Under the pieces are notes generated by a model. That model was not told the origin of the DNA. It saw only the letters and a list, made by a program, of their open reading frames with translations, and made no database searches. A DNA stretch of 64,000 nucleotides from Brachycybe producta (lineage: Eukaryota; Arthropoda; Diplopoda; Playtdesmida; Andrognathidae), in the NCBI GenBank assembly GCA_036925085.1, contig JAUPFP010000023.1, positions 1,687,778-1,751,777 of the forward strand, read 5' to 3'. Shown here piece by piece: positions 14,101-24,568 of this stretch; the first letter of the stretch is position 1; every line of letters starts with the position of its first letter. A program made the translations under genes and the position numbers.

Positions 14101-17100
14101 ATGGGAGTAGCTAGCATTTCGCTCTCAGAAACAGGGAGTGGGACAGGTGGGACTGGACATAGATTCTGCGTTGGCGGCGCAGGAGCGGGGGATGTAGTGC
14201 CCTGTTTGGGGCGCTTCCCCAATTTAGGTGCTGTGGTTGTGGCGGCAGCGGCGGCAGAGTTTCCGCTCTCCTTCATCTGAACACAAGGATGGGACGAGAA
14301 AGAATTCAGGAAACGTGGCACGTATTTTATGAACAAACCACAGAAAAAATAATTCCCCCAAAATATATATTCCCCTTTAGTAAAAAAACAAAGAACAATG
14401 GGTAACATACACAGTGCAAAACGAACAAATTCAACCAAAACACATATATGCATTCAAAATAAAAATTCACAAAAACCTGAAACCCAAGCAATATTCAAGA
14501 AAGTCAAGCTGCATGCAATTACAAGAAAACAATTACAATAATTGTATACGATGTCAGTTAAGAGTCTAGACACTTCAGTTTTACATGCCAGAGACATTTT
14601 GCCGTTCCAAAGTTACTTAAATTGCTCTAATAACCTAACAGCAATTTAAACCTTCATTAAATTATTCCGTTTCTTGAAGAAAACATTAAGGAACACACAA
14701 ATTTCTAAAACTGAAAGATGGTCCTGAAGAACGAAAGGAAGTTAGCAAAATAGACCTTTTCGAAGTCAGCGACTTTTAACATGGGTCAAGCAAATCAGCA
14801 TAATTCCAAAGGTTTTAAAATAAAACCTCAGTTGAATATTGCAATCAGTTGACGTTAAAACATGGCCACAACATTCAAGTAGCGATTGCAACTTAAATTA
14901 TTGTTCAATACAGTTTAAAGAACACTACGGCGTATAACGCAGCCAGTGCGCGCGGGAGTGTCTAGGCTCCTAAGGCGATGTTGTGCAATCAGCTGAATGC
15001 TGCTTAACCTTATCAAATAACGTTTCAGAGGTTAGGCAACAAAATAGCACATCCATATTTTAGCATCATCTCTACACGATGCCAACATTTCGAAAAAATG
15101 AAAATACGACACCACATAACCGGAAAAAAAACTGTCCCAAAACCGTATAGCAGTTCCGGGAGGTGCAGTTACCCTGCCGTTCGCTCATTCAAAATAATAA
15201 TAAACACCAACCACAACCAACAAAAACGGATATTTCAAAATGCACATGCCAAAAGTAACAACAGAAACTGAAGAAATTAAAAAAAATCCTTCTTCCGAGG
15301 GTAAAATAAACGCTTCAAAATAAATTAGAAGTTGAAAAAACTTCGGAAAATCGAGAATCTTTTCGGTAGAATACCGGGGTCAATTATCCATAAATCACCA
15401 ACAAGTGCAACCCAACAAAACCAGTCGGCATTCAAAAGGAGTGGAAGAAAACAGGATGCAATGATAAGATGAAGCTTTAATTACCTGTTGTGCCTTCTGC
15501 ATACGAGAAGCCGCTCTATTCTCACGAGCTTTTTGCTGAAACGACAAATGACGAAAACATGAAAGGGAAATCAAAAAAAAAGGGGGAAAAACCTGCATTC
15601 GAATACAAACCACATATTGAGTTCTTTTCTCTGACGGTAAACCACGCCATATCTTTGCAATCTGCTTTGCTCTGTCCGCCCAAACTACAAAAATGGCATT
15701 AATCCAAATGAAAATACATCAAAGACCCTTTAAGTTATACAATGACCACGTACGTGGATGATCATTTTTCAATTCAGGATGATTCATATTTGCATAAAGA
15801 ACAGCAGATATCGTAGCACAAGGCCCTAACGTTTCATCGCTCTCCCATTTCATGACACTTCTTTGATTGTAAGACGGTGACTCCTGTTCGGGTTCGGGCG
15901 GCAACCAAGGACTCGGCGGTGGCTCCGAGAAACCGGGACTAAACTGAGGACTGCTGATCGTTGAATTAAATGAACTATCGTAAATATTATTACTTAATTA
16001 AAAATAGAATGAAGGGAAACCACTAACCTGCTGTATTCTGATGGATATGGAGAAGGAGGTGGAACGCTAAAGGGCGAAGACATGGGAATACTAGGAGGAA
16101 TCGCAGCGCGTTGAATGGGAGCAGGAAGACCAGATGGCGGCATAGGAGAAGCTTGTATAATTCCAGCAGAACCTATACAAAAGTTCTGATCGGGAACTGA
16201 CGTCGAAAACAAAAAAAAAACATTGGAAGCAATGAATAATATTTAATTTCAAGTTTCTTAAGTGTACCAGTTTCGGTCAAGTCGTTTGTTAAAACGCCTT
16301 TGAAAAGATCTTCTACTTCTTTACCATCCATTTGCGGAAGCCCTAAACAGGTAGACATAACGTGTTAAAAACAATGGCCATAATACTAGTTGAATAATGT
16401 AAATAACAGAAAGGGGGCAGTATTTTTACCAGTATCCGAAACCATTGTGTCCAAATTGAAGTGTGAACTTAGAATGTCAGTCAATGGATCGTCCTTGTTC
16501 AAAGAATCGTCTTTAATATGGCTCGAATCACAAGGATGGCACATATCTTCGTTCGTAAGTGCACTGTCAGTGATGTCATCCAGACCTAATCAAACAAAAG
16601 AACAACAGTTGTACTCCATAATGGCAAATGCGAGTAAAAAAAAAAAAAAGAGCAACCATTACTAACATTCACTTTTCGTTAGGTCGTCGCTTTCTGTCAT
16701 AAGCATGTTAACCAGTTCATCATCTTGAGGAAGGTCTTGCGGAAGGGGAAGTATGTCCTTCAACGCATCGGCATCTCCGAGATCTTCATCATCCGTCACC
16801 TTAAAACGAGAAAAGGTAGCTTTAAACACAAGCTAATCGATTAATATATAGTTTAGTATTAGCAGTGCATACTTTAGGTGAAGTCGGCAGGTCCTTCTGC
16901 AAGACTGCCGGTTGTAAAGAGGTTGACGCTTCTCCAACCAATTCTTCGGCAAAGGCACTGGCCTTATCGTTTAATTGCATCAGAGGAGATGTAGGTGATT
17001 TTACGTCATCGTCAGAGGCAACGGTCTCTAATTTTACATCATGATCCTTGCTGGTATCCAAGAGCGACTTCCCGAAAAAAGCTTCCTAAAAATTGAATAA

Positions 17101-19120
17101 ACATGTAAATGGATGAATAAAAATCGATAGTCCAAGATCATTCAAAACAAGAAAAACGAACGGAAAACCTGTAAATAAGAAGGAAAACTGTCTTCGAGGG
17201 TACGTTTCTTCTTTATCTTTCTTTTACGCTTTGGTTTATCTGGAAGAATGGACGGATTGATATCCAGGCCACCAAAAAACGATTGATATTCAGTTTTCAT
17301 TTGCACTTCAGCTTGTCCTTCAGAGTTGATAAGAAACTTATTAAGACTAGAAAATGATTTAACAATCGGAACTTACCATATACTGAATCTCCTTTTTCCA
17401 AATCTTTCGAAAATCTTCCTCTAGCCTTCGCAGCAAATCCACCGACACCTGAACATTCACAATTAACATACAAACAAAATTACTTTCATGAACGCCATCA
17501 CTTCTGGAGAGAAAAAAAATATTCACCTAGTTTCTGTAGGTTTCGTTGTCTTTTCTTCCTCTCAACGGGAACATCTTTCAAGAGATCATCATCACCAATT
17601 TCCATCTTTTCACCTTCGCCTGATTGATCCAAAGAAGAATCTACAAAACAAACAAATTTAAATACTTCAGATGTAAAAAACCACAGATTCCTACAATGAG
17701 AAATTGCTAACCAAGAATCGGTTTGTCGTCTAGATCGTCCAAATCGAGACTCGGTAGCTTCAATGGAATCGGAAGTTGCTTCGGTTTTCGTGTCCTCGTC
17801 TTCTTCGGCTGCTCGATGGTGAGACTTTTGATCTGATCCATTCCCATTTCGGACAAGTAAACACCGTCAACAAAAAATTGAGGTTTCGGCTTCACCTGAG
17901 GTGGATCTGAACAAAGAAACATAAAAGTTCTTATACAATGTAACAAACAATACAAGTGATAACGCTTACCTGGAACTACGGCTTTAGCTGAAGATGCAGG
18001 AGAAGGAACAGCTGGAAGAGGCAGTGGAGTGACAGAAGGAGGAGGAGGTGGTTCGGGTTCCTTTAGTTGCTCTATCGGTTTTGGCAATTCCACAATTTTT
18101 GGAGACAAAGGTGGTGGTGGAGGCGGGGGTGGAGGAGGAAGCAAATGTGGAGGTGGCACATCTTTAGGACGACAGAGGAGGCAACTATAGCCATGATCTG
18201 CACAAATCTCCGCATCTTCTTCGTTAACCATTTGATCACAAAGTGCATGGAGCCACCTAAAAGAAATATAAAAAAAAATTAACAACTAAGAACAAGATAA
18301 AGAAAAAAATGACTTATAATGTCAGATTGTTACCTGTCACAATCAATACACTGAATGATGAGATCATCGTCTTTGTACTCTACTTGGCAGACAGGACACA
18401 TTGACTTGCTGCTGCATGGTCCACAACGAGTGTAGTTATGTTGCCACTGAGAATTGTGACCGGGTGTCGTCGTACCACAATGAAGACACACTACACACCT
18501 AACATAAAGATAACATACAAAAAAAGTTACAAAAAAACACTAATGGTATAAAACATTTTTGAATTTTATTTGCATAACAATTTTGGCTTTGGTTATTAAC
18601 TTATTATCATCAGTTTGCAATTTTAAAACTTTAGAAGTTTTAAAATATTGACTGCATTTCTTTAACATTGTTAAAAAAAATAACTGAAAAAGATCACCAT
18701 TTGCACTTCCAATTCCCCTGTGGCACTTTCTCGAGAGGAGGATCCAAACAATAAATATGGTAACTGATGTCGCAGTCATCACAAAGTAAAAGACGACCTT
18801 CGTCGTGAGGTTGTCCACATCCTTCGCAAACGGTGCAATCAAGACAACGCCAACCTTTATTAAGCAACACTTTGGTAACCTAAAAAATTGTTATCGCAAC
18901 AACACAATTAAGTAAAATTCAACAAAAACATCGCGAAATTAACAAGGCAAAAGATTACTTTAATGCTGACACAGTAAGGATGGTAACACTGTCCACATTG
19001 TGAACAAGAAACGAGTCGACCTTCCTCACCCTTTCCAAAACTTCCACACATGATGCACATATCCTGCAGCAATAAATTAGTATTAAACCAACAAAACTAG
19101 TAAAAACACCTTATCATGAT

Positions 19121-19153
<33 letters not shown>

Positions 19154-22100
19154 AACAAAAATAGTTGTAGTTGTACCCTTGACAAAACAAAATCGTCTTT
19201 TGCCGAACAAAGAACAATCTTGTTTTCCAATCCTGGTTCGTCGTCCAATTTTCCTTGTGACGTTTCCATCTGAGAAGTCTTAAAATGTCAATATCGTTGC
19301 TACTACAAAACTTAACAAATTACTACCTGAAAAACTGGACTTGAACCAACGAGTTGTTTTAATTTTGGCTTTGGCCCTCGTCGCTTCCCATAATCTCCCA
19401 CTTTGACCCTTCGTTTCAGCCCAACAAATTTAGTACCTCCCTAAAAATATACTTGAAACATGAGCCTAGACCTCCTTAAAATCTCACATAAGAAGAAATA
19501 AATCTCATACTCTCGGCCTTCCCATGGCAATCTTTTTCTTAGCCGCTATCTTTCCCGAATTAGGAACCGGTTGTGCTGTTGATATACAAAAGGATTTCCC
19601 TGCGATTGGCGACAAATCTTCAAAGTTAAAATTAGATGTTCCTGATAACTGCTGTAGTTGTTGAGTGCTCTGCAATTTATAACGTAACGATTAAAAATTT
19701 ACCATATACAATATAGTAATAAATTTAACTAAGCATTACTCGTTCGAAAGCTTGAAGATCGATATCCCACACTACAAACGGAGTCATCATTAAGAGCTAA
19801 TAGTGACTCGTGAGGAGTTACAAGAGGGCTACACTCTGATATACTGCACTCATCTCTGCCAATAGATGATGAACCTGCAGAGAAAAATAAAACACACCAT
19901 TTTAACTCTCTTCTTTTATTTTCCAAAAAAAAACCCTTCTCAAACAATTACTTTTTCCAACTGGTGAAGGCCATAAGAGATCTTTAGAGTCAGGAGTCCG
20001 TGCTAACACATACCGAGGACCATTCTTGCCACCAGACGCATGGCAAGGTGGACACATATAATCAACGTTTGAATCTCCTTCCCGTTGTTGCTTAAGAGAT
20101 TCATCGCACTTTTCATGCACAAATCTAAACATTGTGAATGAAGAAATTTATATTCTTTGATTCAAATAACTAAAAACAAAACAAAAACACTTACTTTTTG
20201 CACACGGAGCATTGAACCAATTTCCTTCTGAGCAAAATGTCGATAAGCTCGGGCCACATAACGGACAAGCGAGACCCTTGTTCCTCTGCTGATAACAACT
20301 ATCGCAAACGCTGTAGTTCATATGCCACCTGGAACTTATTCCACTTCCAGGTGTTCTTGAGCCACAGTCACCACAAATGCGACAGTTCTGTAAACAGCAA
20401 AAAAAAGAAGGCGGCTTGAAATAAATCAAAGTAATAAAAACAAATTTCATCTTTCCAAACCTTGCATTTCCAACCATTCTTTGGAATAGATGTCATGACT
20501 GGCTTTAGGCAATACGTATGATATCCTTTATCACAAGTGTCACAAACTAGCATCTTATTGTCATCTCCAGGTTGCCTAACCGAATTACAACACCAACATT
20601 CACAAGAATGTAGAGGAAAAAATAAAATAAAATTAGACAAACACCGTTTAAAAAAAACAGGTTCACAGTTTAATATACCGTGTAACAAACCTGCAGGTCT
20701 GGCATATCTTGCAGTCGGGACACTGCCAACCGGCTCGAACAACTGGATTCACACCGACTATTGGATCTAAGCAACAGCCGTGATAATGATGACCGCAACT
20801 CGTACAAAATAGAAGCTCGGAAATATTTCCCGGAGTGTCACAAACTATGCAATTTGCTTCACTTTCCGCTAGAGAAAAATATAGAACAAATGCATCAAAT
20901 AATAAAATAAAGATTGTGCATGAAAGACAAACAATTATTATGCATTGTATTGTGTTTAAATGCATTCAATTAAAATCAACAACATGAATGATAATGAAAT
21001 GAAATTGAGAGTGTGACTGCGGAGACTTGCAAAAAAAAAAAAACAATAATTTGAAAAATGCAGACAAACAAATATAAAAGCAAAGCAAATTAAAAGCACG
21101 TTTTTTTAAATATCAAAAACAAGCAAAGATGAAAAGAAAAACAAATCAACAAGAGTATTAAATACGACACAAGTGATGTATTCGTGAACGGAACCTAAAA
21201 AAGGTGCCGTGATTAATATATAATTAACGAAGTTTGTTTAAGAAAAATTTAATGTCTACCATATCTAGCATCAAAGATGCGACTCTGCGACGTTCGAAGT
21301 TGGTCGATCTTTCGTACCTCGTCTATAAAGTGGACGCAAACAGCTTACTTTAACTGACTCACGTAAAACTTAAATGATGACCCATAACACTAAAAGTTCT
21401 ATAACGCAATACAAGATGTAAGCAAAGAAATATAACTTTAAAGCAAAATTTCTTCATTGATACGTTGCTATTTCTATCGTTATATTTAGACGTTCCAGTG
21501 AATCCGTTAGTGTTAGGTTTGTGCTTTTGCACGTATATACTACGTGCTGAAATGGCAACGGTTTTCTCACAAATCAGCTTTAAATATTCTGTGGCACTTA
21601 CCAATTGGCTCAATTGTGTGTTTTACTTGAAAATGGTCTCTAACATAACAATGTAAAGGCACAAAAGCCATACTTAAGTTCCCTCAATGAAAACAAACGC
21701 CAAAAAGAAGCTGTTTGGCAGCTTGAACAGCATTGAGCGCAAACTTTCAGCTTTCAGCCAAAAAATTAAGCAACGTAACATAAACATTAAGGCCAAAAGT
21801 TTCCATAAAACACAAACACGGTACCAACACGTTTTGAGTGCACTATGATAACATATGAATGCCACATTAGCAATAACAATCAGTATAACCAAAATGCACA
21901 AATTGCATACGCTATAAAAATGTGCATAAACTTGCATAATTTCAGAAAGAAATTTTAGAAATTATTTCTAAAACGAAATAGTTTTGATTTTACATTCTAC
22001 CGTATTGCTGTTGACGTCTGTAACTAGTAATTGCTCCAGACTTTTAATTAACTGTGATTTTAATTCACAATTTGCTTACATACTTTTGCATTTATGCATA

Positions 22101-24568
22101 AACGTTTTGGCCTTAATGGTTATTAAAGAAAGTTGAATGGATGTAAGTACTAGGATCATCGTTTGTTTGCAAAACAAGATTAACAAAGGTAATTACCAAT
22201 TGACGGTGCTAAATGATGATGTTGAGGACAAAGCAAAGACATCGTTTTAATGTCCTGAAATTACAATTAACATTCACAAAATAAATATTAAGAATAAAAG
22301 ACATAACTATAACTAATCGTGAATTCAAAGAAGAAGAAAAACTTCGACTCACTTGAAATGCACCCGAACTAGCAGCACAAGGATAATGATACACCTTATT
22401 GCACTTTGGTCCGCGGCATTGAATCGTGGCACCAAACCGCCGACAGTAACTGCATTTCTAGAGAGAGAGGGAAAATTCTATAAAAAACGCCAAAAGAAAA
22501 CAAAGCAGTCGTAAGATGCAAGTTACTTGTGACATTCCATTAACTACGGCCTTATCAACACTTATAAGAACATAATCTTCTGTCTGACAAACACCGTCCG
22601 ACCAGGCTGCACAACAATGATGCGCATTTAAATGCCCTGTGACAAAAAAAAACGATTAAAGTTGACATGATAAAAACAATTTGTATATTCTCGATATAAC
22701 ACACCGGTACTCTCGAATAAAATTCCAACATCTGGCTCTTCGGCATATCCGACAATACTCAGCTCGTCGATAGGTTGCGAGTTAGAATCATCATCAGATC
22801 GACGTGGAGATTTGCTCCGTTCCCTTCAAATAAAAGTGCGGTCATAAACAGAAAGCACAAATTTTAAGAAGTATGCTAAACGTTGATATAGAACCTGGAA
22901 CGACCCTTGTGACGTCGAAAGGAGAGAACCTTCGGACTTTTTTCGAGTTGACCCTCCTTCTCGTTTTCACTAGAACCACGTCTTGCCTTGGGACTTTTAC
23001 GAAACGGATTAAAACCAGGCGTGGGATCAAACCTAGTCATTTCTCCTTGACCAAGTAAGCTTTTCTCGCCCAGGTTACAAAAGGCGCAAGTCTTAACTGC
23101 CCTGAAAATAAAACGAAAATGTAAAAAAAGAGCACCAGATAAGAAAAGACGCAAAACTGAAATGATGTCAAACCAGAGTTCGGGGATTGTTTCGTCAGAG
23201 GCAGATCTTTCAAAAGACATCGCACTCGAAATACTATTATCGGAATCCATAGCTGAAAGAAGATCAAAATAAGTTATATTCGAAGCATGTTATTGCTTCT
23301 TTCCTAGAAAATAATAATAACCCAAATCAACTGCGTCACTCTTCTCTTGATTGTCTGGTAATTGAGAGATAAGCGCAACAGCCGGTTCACCAATCTTTGG
23401 TATATCACTCATTTGCATAGATAAACCGGGAAATTGAATGTGTTGACGGTGATGAGGATGAATACGATCACCGGGAAAATGCCGTCTTCGACCACGAGGT
23501 CGTCCTGTACTACGTAGAAAGGGGCTACTGGCACTGAAGAAAAAATAAACAAACAAAAAAATACAATTACAATCACATTTTTGTGACTTTGCTGTGAATT
23601 TAGTAAATTCTGCGGATAAAACAATCAATTTGGGTTTTCACCTAACATACGAGAATTAAAATGCAATACAATTAAATTAACAAACATATATTTAAAAAAG
23701 TAATTTTTCTCTTGGCACAAATTGAAAGCCTTTTTAGAAACTAGAATGGTTGATGCAACCATTCTAGTTTCTAAAAAGGCTTTCAATTTGTCTTAAGAAA
23801 CTAGTCATGTTCATTTATTCAAAATAATCGCCAAATCTGTACTTGTAAAGGCCAACTTTAAAAATAATTCAAAAGAAAAATAATTAGAAACCTACAAAAC
23901 TGGTCTTTTCCGTTGTATCGGGACACTACCATCCTTTCTAGGACGTCCAGGACCCCTCTTCTGCACAATCGGACCCTGAGATGACGTAAAAGCAGACAAG
24001 TTGGAACACAAAGAAGCAGAATCTAAAATGATGGGCAAAGACGACGAAGAAAGCGAAACGGGAGCCTCAAAGCAAACGGCTTGCAAAGAAGAACAAGAGT
24101 TCGAAGCAACACTCGCTTCACTCTGTTCAGTCAGCGACGATGACGAAGAAGATGAAGACGAACAAGAAACGGAAGATCGCAAAGCTTCAGAACGCGGCGA
24201 AGGAGCTAGAACATCAAACAAATATGATTAAATACTTTCCAAAAACTGAGTTTTATATCGATTTTTTTTCGAAATTCACCTGCTGTAGACGCAAAATCGA
24301 CACCTCCTGCAACTCCGATTGGACTACAGACGACAGATTCTGAATGAATCAAACCACGTCTAAAGTTCGAAGAACTTGAAGTGGCACCTGTGTCTTTTAG
24401 AAACTCTTCCTGCTGTTCTATCGTCAGTTTAGACAGTATAAAATGTTGTTCTTCTGTCCTTTGATCTCCTTCGTCCTTTTCTCCTCCGGTGTCAGCAAAA
24501 ATATCGACAATTTCGTCGCCAATTTTGGTAGTTTGCATAGAACAACCTTGCGACTCTACTTTGTCCAT
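1..24568 (-). CDS. KMT2C/D-like: KMT2C/D (MLL3/4) homologue, N-terminal ~5,200 codons, 3' end outside window
   Basis: Histone H3K4 methyltransferase of the MLL3/4 (COMPASS-like) class, a nuclear enhancer co-activator. I could join 49 coding exons, start ATG at 24568: 24280-24568, 23896-24205, 23322-23533, 23174-23252, 22895-23101, 22705-22823, 22527-22636, 22353-22457, 22197-22254, 20691-20868, 20461-20575, 20195-20387, 19952-20124, 19740-19874, 19511-19669, 19327-19440, 19177-19278, 18959-19063, 18698-18879, 18334-18498, 17970-18256, 17712-17906, 17527-17640, 17377-17448, 17169-17317, 16873-17085, 16673-16799, 16430-16585, 16268-16342, 16028-16196, 15754-15953, 15611-15684, 15485-15535, 13934-14276, 13367-13659, 11968-13288, 11771-11896, 11496-11707, 11005-11407, 10060-10329, 9695-9993, 8529-9561, 8132-8451, 7354-7500, 7019-7279, 6840-6945, 6563-6769, 5902-6039, 1-5180. 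Phases agree at every junction except around exons 12 and 14, where single extra bases must be assumed. Order (extended PHD, PHD clusters, HMG box, Pro/Gln-rich part, coiled coil) is diagnostic of the family. FYRN, FYRC and SET are not in view, so catalysis is inferred. Confidence 0.9.
1150..3630 (-). repeat. 27-bp coding minisatellite, roughly 85-90 units
   Basis: Plus-strand unit ATTGTGTGGATTTCCTCCAT followed by TGCCAGG (27 bp), repeated head-to-tail across about 2.4 kb; the unit number is estimated from span divided by 27, not counted. Subfamilies are visible: units with GCCGGG dominate about 1850-2410, units with GCCAGG dominate on both sides (about 1560-1830 and 2580-3560). Homogeneous blocks of this type indicate local amplification by unequal exchange or slippage. 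Minus-strand translation is PGNGGNPHN. Confidence 0.95.
5211..5588. mobile_element. Palindromic MITE, family B, in KMT2 intron 48
   Basis: Long terminal inverted repeats. The left arm includes AACAGCTGATTTTCGAACTC and GAAACTAGAATGGTAGCTGA; the right arm includes TTGAGCTACTATTCTAGTTT and AGAATTCGAGAGGCGTT. The family consensus starts TTAAGATG and the two halves are near-complements around an AT-rich centre with GTCATTTTCAAACT. No ORF; non-autonomous. Confidence 0.8.
6101..6556. mobile_element. Palindromic MITE, family B, in KMT2 intron 47
   Basis: Same family as 5211-5588. It starts TAAGATGTTTTATGAACAGC, has GTTAAAAACTAGAATGCCAA in the left arm, and the complementary CTCTTTTAGTTTCTAAAACA and CAGAGTTCAAGAAGTGTTAA in the right arm. 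It fills most of the intron; its right end lies within about ten bases of the exon 47 donor. Confidence 0.8.
7547..8107. mobile_element. MITE with CAGTGGAAAC termini (family C), KMT2 intron 43
   Basis: The left end ACAGTGGAAACCGCTTTAAC is answered at the right end by GTGTTAAATGGTTTCCACTG, an inverted repeat of about 25 bp with few mismatches. Interior is AT-rich without coding potential. The CAGTGG start is typical of mariner/pogo-like elements; the superfamily assignment is inference. Related copies at 39622-40520 and 42725-42865. Confidence 0.7.
8529..14276 (-). other. KMT2 exons 34-42: Pro/Gln-rich region with DPYAQ..TPRP repeats
   Basis: Low-complexity coding sequence rich in Pro, Gln, Met and Ser. 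Exons 35-36 repeat DPYA(Q/C)MP.TPRP-like units (DPYAQMPGTPRPMSG, DPYAQQPMTPHMP, DPYAQMPSTPRPQM), a hallmark of this segment in vertebrate KMT2C/D. Exon 36 is 1,321 nt and ends in a Gln/Arg-rich helix (RQQLRDLLQKQQMKKQIEQH). Exon 39 has two short polyQ runs. Exons 40-41 are strongly acidic (DLDDDELLG, DLDDKDEDIDDDNEKG). Exon 42 starts AKFLEFSQRRDLEKAEELK, a conserved family motif. Such regions bind co-activators in relatives; no catalytic motif is visible here. Confidence 0.82.
10330..11004. other. 675-bp KMT2 intron 39, no gene
   Basis: AT-rich with two GC-richer patches (around 10390-10425 and 10865-10945). I see no ORF of interest and no clear terminal repeats, although the patches contain CACGC/GCGTG-like words that may be the edges of an old element. 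Confidence 0.4.
14277..15484. other. 1.2-kb KMT2 intron 33, no gene
   Basis: Lies between the 51-nt exon that closes the HMG box and exon 34. Mostly AT-rich; one GC-richer patch at 14925-15000. No coding or RNA signal recognised. Confidence 0.5.
15485..17906 (-). other. KMT2 exons 22-33: linker and HMG box
   Basis: Exons 22-25 include the conserved patch FVDGVYLSEMGMDQIKSL, a lysine-rich KPKRKRKIKKKRTLEDSFP and the GVGGF motif. Exons 26-29 are acidic and Ser-rich. Exons 31-33 encode the HMG box (about residues 1610-1664): HPLWADRAKQIAKIWRGLP, then EKRTQYVQKARENRAASR, ending MQKAQQ. In KMT2C/D this HMG box sits after the second PHD cluster and contributes to DNA/chromatin contact. Exon 33 is only 51 nt (17 codons), in phase on both sides. 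Confidence 0.85.
17970..19669 (-). other. KMT2 exons 15-21: second PHD cluster
   Basis: Exons 15-17 are basic linkers with AT-hook-like MGRPR and GKRRGPKPKLK. Exon 18 (DMCIMCGSFGKGEEGRL, then YHPYCVSIK) is a PHD finger nearly identical in pattern to vertebrate KMT2C PHD4. Exon 19 carries the next finger (CTVCEGCGQPHDEGRLLLC, DDCDISYHIYCL). Exons 20-21 carry the last (CVVCLHCGTTTPG, CPVCQ, CIDCDRWLHALC), all near residues 885-1060. In vertebrate MLL4 this cluster reads histone H4 tails; that role is inferred here. Exon 21 continues into a Pro-run linker. The intron between exons 17 and 18 contains a 32-bp homopolymeric G tract on the plus strand. Confidence 0.88.
19121..19152. repeat. Homopolymer tract of 32 G
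   Basis: Uninterrupted G run on the plus strand (C on the coding strand) in the intron between KMT2 exons 17 and 18. The length is probably unstable or imprecise in the assembly. Confidence 0.95.
19740..20868 (-). other. KMT2 exons 10-14: first PHD cluster, with apparent frameshifts
   Basis: Exon 10 encodes a PHD finger starting CIVCDTPGNISELLFC and including HHYHGCCL. Exon 11 continues into a second finger (QPGDDNKMLVCDTCDKGYH). Exon 12 starts the third (CRICGDCGSRTPGSG, then CPLCG). Within exon 12 the family pattern then continues in a second frame (AYRHFAQKE) and afterwards in a third (LVQCSVCKK), which joins in phase to exon 13 (FVHEKCDES..CPPC). This fits one extra C near 20251-20253 and one extra A near 20222-20227. 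Exon 14 likewise opens in one frame (SSSIGRDECS) but must finish in another (DIDLQAFER) to join exon 15, which fits one extra G in a GGG run near 19763. All three are +1 changes in homopolymers. Sequencing consensus error is the simplest reading; a true pseudogene is unlikely because the other 47 exons are clean. Confidence 0.75.
20869..22196. other. 1.3-kb KMT2 intron 9, no gene
   Basis: Separates the extended PHD from the first PHD cluster. It contains short ORFs on both strands without codon or domain support. No transposon termini recognised. Confidence 0.5.
22197..24568 (-). other. KMT2 exons 1-9: acidic N-terminus, AT-hook, extended PHD finger 1
   Basis: Exon 1 begins MDKVESQGCSMQTTKIGDE and is acidic. 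Exon 2 is Ser-rich and ends with an AT-hook-like KRGPGRPRKDG; exon 3 carries a second basic GRPRGRRRHFPGD patch, both suited to minor-groove DNA contact. Exons 5-9 (about residues 300-495) form the extended PHD: a pre-PHD zinc knuckle beginning CAFCNLGEKSLLGQGE, then LNAHHCCAAWSDGV, then the PHD proper KCSYCRRFGATIQC..KCNKVYHYPCA. This C2HC plus PHD order matches the first extended PHD of vertebrate KMT2C/D. Intron 2 holds a perfect 35-bp hairpin at 23718-23790. The 1.3-kb intron after exon 9 contains no gene I can see. Confidence 0.85.
23718..23790. repeat. Perfect 35-bp inverted repeat with 3-nt loop
   Basis: The left arm CAAATTGAAAGCC..GGTTG is followed by ATG and then by its exact complement ending GGCTTTCAATTTG. 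The arm contains the family B core AGAAACTAGAATGGT, so this is a minimal fold-back derivative of that MITE. It lies in KMT2 intron 2. Confidence 0.95.

Noticed and set aside
21359-21937. Open frames inside KMT2 intron 9
   Set aside because: Short, on both strands, no domain or codon signal; neighbouring exons join in phase without them.
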